From the NCBI RefSeq assembly GCF_038066715.1, contig NZ_JBBUKT010000009.1, forward strand, positions 1 to 64,000: a DNA stretch of 64,000 nucleotides. The letters are read 5' to 3'. Numbering within the stretch: the first letter of the stretch is position 1; the number at the start of each line of letters is the position of its first letter. The DNA is from Luteolibacter sp. Y139 (lineage in GTDB: Bacteria; Verrucomicrobiota; Verrucomicrobiia; Verrucomicrobiales; Akkermansiaceae). Below the pieces are notes generated by a model. The model saw only the letters and a list, made by a program, of their open reading frames with translations. It searched no databases and was not told where the DNA came from. The position numbers were made by a program, and so were the translations under genes. Shown piece by piece: positions 24,975-32,246 of this stretch.

Positions 24975-25623
24975 GCTTCAGCCAGTCGAGCAGGTCGTCC
25001 TTGCCCTTTTCCGATTTGAGGTCCGCGAAGAGGAAAGGCCGCGAGCCGCGCTGCTTCGCGGCATCGTGGGCCATCACGTCGAGGTCCGCGCCGACGTAGG
25101 GAGCCAGCTCGGTCTTGTTGATGAGCAGCAGGTCGCTGGTGCGGATGGCGGGGCCGCCCTTGCGGGGGATCTTGTCGCCCTCGGCCACGTCGATGACGTA
25201 GATGTAGGCGTCCACGAGTTCCGGCGAAAAGGTGGCCGAGAGATTGTCGCCGCCGCTTTCGATGAGGATCAGCTTCAGGTCCGGATGCGCGCGCTCGAGG
25301 TCCACCACGGCGGCCATGTTCATGCTGATGTCATCGCGAATCGCGGTGTGCGGGCAGCCGCCGGTTTCCACGCCGCGCACGCGATCGGCGGGTAGCACGC
25401 CGGCGCGCAGGAGGAACTCGGCATCCTCGCGGGTGTAGATGTCATTGGTGATCACCGCGAGCGAGAGCTCGTCCTTCAGCCACTGGGAAAGGCGCAGCAC
25501 GCACATCGTCTTGCCGGAGCCGACAGGACCGCCGACACCGAGACGGAAGGGCCGCTTGGATTCGGATTCAGATTCAGGAAATGAAGAGTCGGGCATCGGC
25601 GCGGGCATGTCGGAGGGATGCAA
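24955..25623 (-). CDS. ureG: Urease accessory GTPase UreG
   Basis: A 222-residue GTPase that powers nickel insertion into urease. P-loop GGPVGSGKT at about residues 31-39, the metal-site motif [13 protein letters not shown] (Cys-Pro-His), [15 protein letters not shown] and the base-recognition motif NKTEL are all present. The N-terminus ([20 protein letters not shown]) is about 20 residues longer than usual and Ser/Glu/Pro-rich; alternative ATGs lie at 25608 and 25596, and all overlap the end of ureF. Confidence 0.96.
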   Translation of the reverse strand: MHPSDMPAPMPDSSFPESESESKRPFRLGVGGPVGSGKTMCVLRLSQWLKDELSLAVITNDIYTREDAEFLLRAGVLPADRVRGVETGGCPHTAIRDDISMNMAAVVDLERAHPDLKLILIESGGDNLSATFSPELVDAYIYVIDVAEGDKIPRKGGPAIRTSDLLLINKTELAPYVGADLDVMAHDAAKQRGSRPFLFADLKSEKGKDDLLDWLKHEYLFV

Positions 25624-26365
25624 TTTCTAACAAGGGATTGAACCAGCCGTCGGGCTGGCGGGTGAGGGAGGTTTCGAGATGGCTGCCGAGTCGTTCGAGC
25701 GTGCGGCGGACAATTCCTTGGCAAGCGGTCTGGCCGATGCGCAGCAGCTTCATGGATGCGGTGGCGAACCCGGTGATGGTCTGGAATGCAAATGCCCGCG
25801 CCGCGAAGGCGACGGGCAGGGAGGAGAGTTCGATGGCCGTCACGACGAGGTGATGGCTGAAGGGACAGGCCGCGTGGTGGCCTTCCACCAGCGGCGATGG
25901 CGAAAGCTGTCGCAGCAGCTCCAGCCGCCGCGAGCCGATGCGCCGCGAGGCGTCGCGCGTCTCGGCGGGCAAGCGCCAGGCATCCAGATCGGCATCCAGT
26001 CCTAACAAACCGGCAGCATCCTCCTTCAGCGCCGCCTCATGGGCCCGGACGAAATAAGGCAGCTCGAAAGTGAGCAGCGCCGGGACGATCTGCGTTTCCA
26101 AAAATCGCTCCAGTCCCGCGGCATCCTTTACCGATCCGGATTCGACCAATTCCTCCAGCCCGTATGAATGCGCGTACGCTCCCGAGGGATACTGGGAGTC
26201 ATTCGCCTGCATCAGCCACAGGAGCGCATCGCCGTCGTAGCGGAACGACTGCGTCGTTCCGGCTGGGGGCGGAGGCGAGGTGGATTCGTGGGCGGCGATG
26301 TTCGCGGGGTCCTCGCCCTGCCGGAACGGCGCAGCCGTTCCGCTACGTGACGCATCAGACGGCAT
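25574..26365 (-). CDS. ureF: Urease accessory protein UreF, 5' end carries REP elements
   Basis: A 263-residue UreF, the partner that joins UreD and UreG. The conserved core begins at about residue 45 ([33 protein letters not shown]) and includes [17 protein letters not shown] and the helical C-terminal part. The first 44 residues ([17 protein letters not shown]..., [13 protein letters not shown]) have no counterpart in usual UreF proteins and are coded by two inverted REP elements and the DNA between them. The start at 26365 overlaps ureE by 11 bp. The core seems intact, so the protein is probably active in spite of the insertion; a later start is possible. Confidence 0.9.
   Translation of the reverse strand: MPSDASRSGTAAPFRQGEDPANIAAHESTSPPPPAGTTQSFRYDGDALLWLMQANDSQYPSGAYAHSYGLEELVESGSVKDAAGLERFLETQIVPALLTFELPYFVRAHEAALKEDAAGLLGLDADLDAWRLPAETRDASRRIGSRRLELLRQLSPSPLVEGHHAACPFSHHLVVTAIELSSLPVAFAARAFAFQTITGFATASMKLLRIGQTACQGIVRRTLERLGSHLETSLTRQPDGWFNPLLEIASLRHARADARLFIS
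26237..26261 (+). repeat. REP element, copy 1
   Basis: GTAG followed by a perfect hairpin CGGAACGAC-TGC-GTCGTTCCG. The GTAG foot plus a GC-rich hairpin is the layout of REP sequences moved by RAYT transposases. It forms an inverted pair (REPIN-like) with the copy at 26322-26346, and both lie in the 5' part of ureF. Confidence 0.85.
26322..26346 (-). repeat. REP element, copy 2 (inverted)
   Basis: On the minus strand: GTAG then CGGAACGGC-TGC-GCCGTTCCG. It agrees with copy 1 over 28 bp, including flanking CGTAG and GGC, except for two changes that pair with each other (G-C here, A-T in copy 1), so the hairpin is kept. This compensatory change is a sign that the structure matters. Confidence 0.85.
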
Positions 26366-26789
26366 GGGCCATGGCCTTGAGGGGTTGAAACAGCACCACC
26401 GGCTCGGTGAAGGCCCAGCCTTCCCGGTCTAACAGCTGCGCCATCGCTTCATCGTGCAGCACACGAAGGCGATCGTCGAAAATCTGCGCCGGCAGATGGA
26501 GGTTGCCGGTCTTCCACGCCACCAGCGCGGCATGGGCCGGACTTTCGAAAGGGACTTCGTAAACGGCCTCCGGAAGCTGGCGGACGATGTAGTCCTTGCC
26601 ACCGTCTTGGAAAATCACGCCGCCATCGGCGAGCCGGGTTTCCAGATCGAAGCCGAACTCGGTGCCGTCCTCCGCCACGCCACGCCAGCGGCGTTTCAAG
26701 AACTGCCGGCGCTCCGCGGCCAGCACCACCTGCTCCTCCAGCGGGCGGGAGGAGGCAGGTTCAAGCATGCGGGTGACGAGCTGCATCAT
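26355..26789 (-). CDS. ureE: Urease nickel metallochaperone UreE
   Basis: A 144-residue nickel carrier that feeds UreG and urease. Two-domain family layout: an N-terminal beta domain (RRQFLKRRWRGVAEDGTEFGFDLE) and a C-terminal ferredoxin-like domain with GNLHLPAQIFDDRLRVLHDEAM, where the two histidines match conserved metal-binding positions. The His-rich tail found in some UreE proteins is missing; the chain ends MAHAV. It is the first of four overlapping urease accessory genes and begins 36 bp after the VOC gene, so it likely shares its transcript. Confidence 0.92.
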   Translation of the reverse strand: MMQLVTRMLEPASSRPLEEQVVLAAERRQFLKRRWRGVAEDGTEFGFDLETRLADGGVIFQDGGKDYIVRQLPEAVYEVPFESPAHAALVAWKTGNLHLPAQIFDDRLRVLHDEAMAQLLDREGWAFTEPVVLFQPLKAMAHAV

Positions 26790-26825
26790 GGACGGCAGCG
26801 CCCATGAGCAGCCCTCATGCCGAAA

Positions 26826-27251
26826 TCAGGGATGCTGTGGTTCCACCATCACCATCCACGAGACGCCGAAGCGATCGACGACCATGCCGAAGGCGGGCGA
26901 GAAGAAGGTCTGCACCAGCGGAGCGCACACTTGGCCGCCATCGCTGAGCACGCCGAAGATCCGCTCGGCCTCGGCCTTTTCCTTCACGGAAATGGACAGC
27001 GAGAAGCCATCGAACTTGGTCTTGCCCTCGCAGTTGCCGTCGGAAGCCATGATCAGGCTTTCGCCGAGCTTGAAGGCCGTGTGCATGATCTTTTCCGGGT
27101 CCGGCTTGTTTCCGTCAGGACCGCAGTTGGCTTCCTGGGGGCTATCCTTGAAGCGCATCGACATCACCACTTGGGCGCCGAGGTGCTCTTGATAATAGGA
27201 GATGGCCTCCTCGCAGCGGCCATCGAAGAAAAGGTAGGGTTGGACGATCAT
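26826..27251 (-). CDS. VOC-superfamily (PhnB-like) protein
   Basis: A 141-residue protein of the glyoxalase/bleomycin-resistance fold. It starts MIVQPYLFFDGRCEEAISYYQEHLGA, the usual opening of PhnB-like VOC proteins, and continues with MHTAFKLGESLIMASD and SPAFGMVVDRFGVSWMV. Members include small metal-dependent enzymes and binding proteins; most PhnB-like ones have no proven reaction. It lies 33 bp after the DoxX-like gene and 36 bp before ureE; the link to urease may only be by position. Confidence 0.85.
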   Translation of the reverse strand: MIVQPYLFFDGRCEEAISYYQEHLGAQVVMSMRFKDSPQEANCGPDGNKPDPEKIMHTAFKLGESLIMASDGNCEGKTKFDGFSLSISVKEKAEAERIFGVLSDGGQVCAPLVQTFFSPAFGMVVDRFGVSWMVMVEPQHP

Positions 27252-27284
27252 GGGATGGATTGGGGTAGGGAAAACGAGAACGGT

Positions 27285-27689
27285 TCAGGAGCGGCAGGAG
27301 CCACAGAGCCCGGCGAATTGCTTGCGGCCGACCCACAGCAGGTAGAGGGCGGCGACGCAGGCGACGGGAGTCAGGTAGGGTGCCGCGAACAGCATGGCGC
27401 CCTTCAGGATGAAGACGTGGAAGGCGAGGATGTTGACGAGAATGGGACCGAGAACCAGCAGCCCGAAGTTCCGCGTCTTCGGGATGATCACCAGGATCCC
27501 GCCGATCAGCTCGAAGGCTTTCACGAAGGCCGTGTAGCCGGTGGGCTCGAAGGCGGCCATCCAGTGTGCGATGGGGGTTCCCTCCGGCGGCGCAGGCTGG
27601 GGTGGCATCATGTGGAAGAAGTACGTCAGGGAGGCCATCAGGAAGATGGCCCCGAGCAGGCCGCCAGCGATACAAGGCAGGTATTTCAT
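27285..27689 (-). CDS. DoxX-like membrane protein
   Basis: A 134-residue inner-membrane protein with four hydrophobic helices (CIAGGLLGAIFLMASLTYFF; TAFVKAFELIGGILVII; FGLLVLGPILVNILAFHVF; PVACVAALYLLWVG), the DoxX layout including the conserved KAFELIGG stretch. It ends in GLCGSCRS. DoxX-like proteins are of mixed and mostly unproven function, some linked to thiol or oxidative stress. It is the first gene of the run that includes VOC and ureEFGD. Its ATG overlaps the stop of a short, unconvincing reading frame upstream. Confidence 0.82.
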   Translation of the reverse strand: MKYLPCIAGGLLGAIFLMASLTYFFHMMPPQPAPPEGTPIAHWMAAFEPTGYTAFVKAFELIGGILVIIPKTRNFGLLVLGPILVNILAFHVFILKGAMLFAAPYLTPVACVAALYLLWVGRKQFAGLCGSCRS

Positions 27690-27951
27690 GGTGTGGATTT
27701 CAGGTGGGTTTCGAGTCGGCCGAAGTTTTCCTCGTTCGCCCCGAGAATGAAGCCCGGGAACTTTTCACCGCCCCCGCCGGATTCAAATGCCATCTTCCAC
27801 GCCAGGCGGGGGAGAATGACGGGTGGGGCGGGGTAGATCATGGCCGGAGCAGACGGTTTCGTTCCCGACGTTTCGCAACGCCTGAACAGGACAGATTCAG
27901 CAGAAAAACTTCCGGAGGGGAACCCTCGCATTTCTCATCTCTCGGGTAGGC

Positions 27952-28308
27952 TCACTGGGCCTTCACCGCGAGGACGTAGGAAAGCACCGCCTTCTCATCC
28001 TCCGGAGCGAGGCCGGCGTGGCGGATCATCTTGGGCATCGCCTTCTCCCAGTCGTCCACATCAACATCCTTGGGGATCTTGTAGTTGTGGCACTCGCCGC
28101 ACTTCAGCATGTAGGTTACGTGGCCGCGCTGGAGCTTCTCGAGCGGGGTCTTGCTCTTCGCGGCCATGGCTGGCGTGGGGTTCGGCACCTCGGAGATGCC
28201 ACCTTCGGCCGGATCCTGGGACTGGATGTTTCCGTCGGCGGGAATGCCGGTGCCGCCGCAGCCGGTGAGGATCGCGGCGAGAGCCAAGGTGCCAAAAAGA
28301 TTGCGCAT
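27952..28308 (-). CDS. Small c-type cytochrome lipoprotein
   Basis: A 118-residue lipoprotein: signal MRNLFGTLALAAILTGC with lipobox LTGC, a linker rich in Pro/Ser/Asp, then one heme-attachment motif CGECH (about residue 70) in RGHVTYMLKCGECHNYKIP. A Met in WEKAMPKMIRHAGL is a candidate axial ligand. The short helical end (EDEKAVLSYVLAVK) is usual for class I mono-heme cytochromes. It would be a membrane-attached electron carrier; the partner is not known. It is a single gene, divergent from the giant-protein operon. Confidence 0.88.
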   Translation of the reverse strand: MRNLFGTLALAAILTGCGGTGIPADGNIQSQDPAEGGISEVPNPTPAMAAKSKTPLEKLQRGHVTYMLKCGECHNYKIPKDVDVDDWEKAMPKMIRHAGLAPEDEKAVLSYVLAVKAQ

Positions 28309-28568
28309 GGCTCAGTCTAACGGAGGGGAGTTCCAACTGAGAAGCGCCAAGTGGGAAGTGTTTGAAGGCTTCCCATTGTCCGTGAGTCGGCGCCAGAGCG
28401 GGGCAATTTGCCCATCCTTGAGAAAGAAATCAGACGCGAAGGGGGAAAATCAGCCATTTGCTTAACAATTCTTGAATATCCGTAAATTTCCGGTAGCAGA
28501 CCCGGTAGCGCTCGGCGGCACCCAATTCTCCACGCCGAATCGCTACCTCTCCACCCGCCTCCTCCTCC
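28309..28568. promoter_or_regulatory. Divergent intergenic region before the giant-protein operon
   Basis: 260 bp between the start codons of the cytochrome (minus) and the 347-residue protein (plus). The stretch around 28448-28500 is clearly AT-richer than the rest and is the best place for the operon promoter, but no motif was certain. No credible gene is seen. Confidence 0.4.
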
Positions 28569-29612
28569 ATGATCCGAGCCGTGCTTCGGGCGTATGCCCG
28601 TTCCTTCGTCCTGCCGTCGATTCTCATCGCGGGGAGCATTTCACTGCATGCTGAGGACGAATTTCCCGGTCACCAAAGGACCCAGGAAATCGCGCTGCAC
28701 AAGGGCTGGAACGCCGTTTATCTGGAGGTGGATCCCGCCAATGATGCGCCGGCCACGGTGTTTTCGGGGCTGCCGGTCGACAAGGTGGCGACGCTTTTTA
28801 AAAATCCGGACAACCAGCAATTTGTCAGTGATCCCACCATCGACCTGAGCAAGGCGCAGGGCTGGGGTGTGTGGTATGCACCGGAGCTGCCGGAGGCGTT
28901 CCTGAAGTCGCTCGATGCCATCGATGGCAATCGCGGCTACCTGATCCACGCGAAGTCGGATTGCCAATGGCGGCCGACGGGACGGGTCACGGGTGAGCCG
29001 GTGAAGTGGCAGCCGGATGCGTTCAATTTCACGGGTGCCTCGGTGGCCGCAGTCGGCGGACCGACCTTCGCCCAGTTCTTCGCAGGCTCGAAGGCCCATA
29101 AGAACCAGACGATCTACCGCCTGGTCAATGGCCGCTGGAAGCAAGTGCTCCAGCCGACCGCCGAGACGATCCGTTCCGGCGAGGCCTTCTGGATCTACTG
29201 CAAGGGTTCCTCCGATTATCAAGGCCCGCTTCGCGCTGAGGTGACCGGTGGCAAGCTCGCGCTGGGCACGGGCCCGGCTGACCTGACGCTTCGCAATGAA
29301 GCGCCGCATCCGCTGACGCCGACGATCCAGCATGTGGCCGGCGATGCCTCGCCGCTGCCGCTTTCGATCCTGGTCAAGACCTACGGCGACCCGGCTGCCC
29401 CGGTGAAAACGGTGTCCGCGAACATGCCGGCAGCCGCCTGGCAGCAGCCCTTGCCCGCGCTGGAGATCGCTGGCGCGATCTCGATTCCCTTTGAGTGCCG
29501 CAGCGGCGAACTCCTCCGCCCGCTGCAAGGCTCGCTGTTGAAAATCACCACCGACCTCGGGACGGAGACCTGGGTGCCGGTGTCAGGCCGTCGTGACGAC
29601 CTCGGTCAGTGA
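28569..29612 (+). CDS. Exported protein of unknown function, first gene of giant-protein operon
   Basis: A 347-residue protein with a signal peptide (MIRAVLRAYARSFVLPSILIAGSISLHAED). The mature part starts with beta-rich sequence (EIALHKGWNAVYLEVDP, TVFSGLPVDKVATLF) and has two or three similar small beta domains (GRWKQVLQPTAETIRSGEAFWIYC; TLRNEAPHPLTPTIQHV). The pattern of KGWN-x-V-x-L-x-V and later GEAFWIY resembles repeats seen in exported proteins of this phylum that I cannot assign. The next gene's start lies only 23 bp downstream, so it belongs to the same transcript. Function unknown; probably a component or accessory of the large secreted proteins. Confidence 0.75.
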   Translation: MIRAVLRAYARSFVLPSILIAGSISLHAEDEFPGHQRTQEIALHKGWNAVYLEVDPANDAPATVFSGLPVDKVATLFKNPDNQQFVSDPTIDLSKAQGWGVWYAPELPEAFLKSLDAIDGNRGYLIHAKSDCQWRPTGRVTGEPVKWQPDAFNFTGASVAAVGGPTFAQFFAGSKAHKNQTIYRLVNGRWKQVLQPTAETIRSGEAFWIYCKGSSDYQGPLRAEVTGGKLALGTGPADLTLRNEAPHPLTPTIQHVAGDASPLPLSILVKTYGDPAAPVKTVSANMPAAAWQQPLPALEIAGAISIPFECRSGELLRPLQGSLLKITTDLGTETWVPVSGRRDDLGQ

Positions 29613-29635
29613 TCTCTTTCCTCTCCTCCTTCGAC

Positions 29636-32206
29636 ATGAAGTCCTCCTTTTCTCTCTCCTCGTTGCTGGCGTGTGCCCTGTGGACCGCTGCGACGGCGAA
29701 CTCCTCCGCCGAATCTCCGTATCGCGGCCTGTGGGTCGGCGACGTGGCACTCGGCAAGGTCAATGAGGTGACCGTGCCGCTGGACGCGCAGAACGTCCCG
29801 CGCGCCCCGGACCCGAACACGCCGACGCCGACCTTCGACGCCGCGAATTTCCGCGTGATCGTCCATGTCGATGCGATGGGTCGTGCCAGCCTGCTGAAGC
29901 AAGTGGCCATCCTCGCCCGCAAGGCCGACCTGCAGAAGACGGAGAGTGACATGGCGCTGGTGACGGACGAGCGCCTCTACGGCTCCTTTCCCGCGCAAGC
30001 CGCCAGCCGCATCTCCAGCGTGGTCTTTGACTTCGGTGATGCGAAGGCGACAGCCGCCGTGGATCAGATCGTCGAGCGTGCTGCCGCTGCGGCGGTGACC
30101 GCCGCAGCGTCGCCTGGTGCCACCAAGGCAACGGTGAAAGCCGCGGCCCAGAGTTCGGCTCAGGCGGTGATCGCCCAAGCCGATGCGACCGAGAGATTTT
30201 CTTCGTTCCTGCAGGCCAACCTTGACGCGACGAAAGTCCGCGCGATTGCGAATGGCGGCTCCACGTCCGCTGCCCGCACCGCGGCGAATGCTCTCAAGAA
30301 CGGGTCATTCTATCAGGACACCCGCGGCATCGAGATGATCGATGCGATCGAGGCCTCGCTTGCGGCATTGCCTGCCTCGGCGACCCAGCAGCAGCGCGAG
30401 CAGGCGGCGCTCAATACCGCTGCCGCCTTTGCCGAGACCGATCAGGGCTACGATCGCTTCCTCGCCAGCGAGCTGGTGGGCGATGCGATCGCCGCCGCTG
30501 CCGAGAAAGCCGCGAGCACTGCGGAAGGCATCGCCTTCAAGCCGATCACCGCTTTCCAGACCGCCGACTCCGGAGCTGCGGTGGCCGCCGTTTCGACCGC
30601 GCATGCCTTGATCACCGGCGACGAAATCGCCGTCCAAGGCGCCGCGATCTCGGCCTACAACGGCCTGCGCAAGATCACCCGCCTCGACAACAACACCTTC
30701 AAGATCGCCACGCCCTTCGTGGCAGGCGGCAGCATCGCTGGCTTCGCTCCTTCCAACAACATCGCCCCGCTGCGGGTGACCTCGCCGGGTCACGGCCTGA
30801 GCGATGGCGCGCGTATCACGGTGCGCGGCTCGCTGGCCGCCTACAATGGCAGCCACCTCGTGACGGTGGTGGACGCGAACACCTTCACCATCCCGGTCGC
30901 CTTCGCCTCCGATCCGCTCGACCGCGGTTTCTGGTCAGTGAAGTCCGGCGATATCATGGGTTTCGAAAGCGCGCCCGGCGGTGTCTCCGGCGTGAAGATC
31001 ACCAGCCCGAACCACGGCCTCGACAATGGCCAGGTCATCGAGATCCAAGGCGCGGGCCAGGCTTCCTATAACGGTCTCAAGACGATCACGCGCATCGACG
31101 CGAACTCGTTCACCATCCCGGTCGCCTTCGGTGGGGACCCGGCGATCAAGGGAAGCTGGGACATTCCGGAAGAGATCACCGCTTTCGCCCCTCCGGCCTC
31201 CGTGCCGACCCGTATCTCCTTCACGAATCACCGCCTCTCCACGGGCGACCGCATCCTGATCTCCGGCTCCGGCAAGCCTGAGTACAATGGCGAGCAGGTC
31301 GTCACGGTCATCGATGCGAACACCTTCTCGATCCCGATCCCATGGGATGCCGCGACTGGTGATCCTGCCACGAAGGGCACCTGGGCTCCCGGAGCCGGTG
31401 GCCAGTGGCGGAAGACCGCCGCGATCCGCGCCGCACTCGATCAGGTTGCGAAGGTCTCCGAAGCGCGCACCAAGGCGCTCAATGTGAAGCTCACCTCCTA
31501 CTCCGACACGCGCGCCCCGGATGCGATGGAGCTGTTGCTTTCGAGCATCGTCACCGAGGCTGCCATGTCCGACTCGCCGCTCGCGTCCGAGATTGCCTCG
31601 CTCGCTGAAAAGGCCGGCCGCGATGCGCTCTCGGATTCGGTGGTCCGTTACTCGCGCCCGACCGCGGTGCCGTCCACGGACTACACCACTTTCGTTCGCT
31701 CCACCACCTTCTCCGGTGCCGTAGCCACTGCTGCTGAAGCCGTGGCCACCGCCGTGCTGAAAGAGAAGGCCGACCTGCTCGCTACCCCGGCCTCGATGAA
31801 GGACAAGGGCCGCGAGGCAGCGATCAATGCGCTCTCCTCCGTGTATGCCGCCGCGTCGCGTTCGCTGCTCACCGAACTGCCGATGACCGGCGATTTCGGC
31901 AACACGCTCGCCACCGAGATCGTGCTGCCGGCGAACCATCCCACGAATCCCTTCCGCCACCGCCGCCACCCGGACCACACCACCGGCTTCGACATCCGCC
32001 GTCTGGTGAACCTCAGCTTCCAGCCCGTCGATGGCCAGCTGCTCTCGCGCACCGGCTACGGTGTGGATCGTATTTCCGGCACCTACGCCGAGGAGATCTT
32101 CGGCCTGCACAAGCCGCTCGGCCCCTCGAAGAACGTCGGCCTCAAGGTCGCCGGCACCTTCCAGCTCCACCGCATCAGCCTGATCGACACCCTCAACGGC
32201 CGCTAA
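29636..32206 (+). CDS. Exported protein with four HGL/YNG repeat modules
   Basis: An 856-residue protein. ATG at 29636 gives the signal peptide MKSSFSLSSLLACALWTAAT; an in-frame GTG at 29609 overlaps the previous gene and adds nine residues. Domains: beta-rich start (YRGLWVGDVALGKVNEVTVP), an Ala-rich helical stretch (about 140-220), then four tandem modules of about 60 residues at about 308-365, 378-436, 451-510 and 520-585, each with the pattern HGL-x2-G ... YNG ... T(F)xI(P)V-x-F ... G-x-W. The modules resemble the small FCCH-type beta domain. The C-terminal part is helical then beta (HPTNPFRHRRHPDHTTGFDI). The same module occurs in the 2915- and 4200-residue proteins, which ties the operon together. 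Confidence 0.8.
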   Translation: MKSSFSLSSLLACALWTAATANSSAESPYRGLWVGDVALGKVNEVTVPLDAQNVPRAPDPNTPTPTFDAANFRVIVHVDAMGRASLLKQVAILARKADLQKTESDMALVTDERLYGSFPAQAASRISSVVFDFGDAKATAAVDQIVERAAAAAVTAAASPGATKATVKAAAQSSAQAVIAQADATERFSSFLQANLDATKVRAIANGGSTSAARTAANALKNGSFYQDTRGIEMIDAIEASLAALPASATQQQREQAALNTAAAFAETDQGYDRFLASELVGDAIAAAAEKAASTAEGIAFKPITAFQTADSGAAVAAVSTAHALITGDEIAVQGAAISAYNGLRKITRLDNNTFKIATPFVAGGSIAGFAPSNNIAPLRVTSPGHGLSDGARITVRGSLAAYNGSHLVTVVDANTFTIPVAFASDPLDRGFWSVKSGDIMGFESAPGGVSGVKITSPNHGLDNGQVIEIQGAGQASYNGLKTITRIDANSFTIPVAFGGDPAIKGSWDIPEEITAFAPPASVPTRISFTNHRLSTGDRILISGSGKPEYNGEQVVTVIDANTFSIPIPWDAATGDPATKGTWAPGAGGQWRKTAAIRAALDQVAKVSEARTKALNVKLTSYSDTRAPDAMELLLSSIVTEAAMSDSPLASEIASLAEKAGRDALSDSVVRYSRPTAVPSTDYTTFVRSTTFSGAVATAAEAVATAVLKEKADLLATPASMKDKGREAAINALSSVYAAASRSLLTELPMTGDFGNTLATEIVLPANHPTNPFRHRRHPDHTTGFDIRRLVNLSFQPVDGQLLSRTGYGVDRISGTYAEEIFGLHKPLGPSKNVGLKVAGTFQLHRISLIDTLNGR

Positions 32207-32246
32207 GCTGAGCTGAGTTTTTCCCCACCCGCTTTCTACCCTTCCC

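Noticed and set aside
26826-27251. VOC protein as a dedicated urease component
   Set aside because: Only its position supports this; PhnB-like proteins are common in many settings, so it is listed without such a role.
27686-27931. 81-codon minus-strand frame whose stop overlaps the DoxX start (ATGA)
   Set aside because: The overlap looks like coupling, but the product has no recognisable family, no clear start signal and a Gly-rich middle; evidence is too weak to call a gene.
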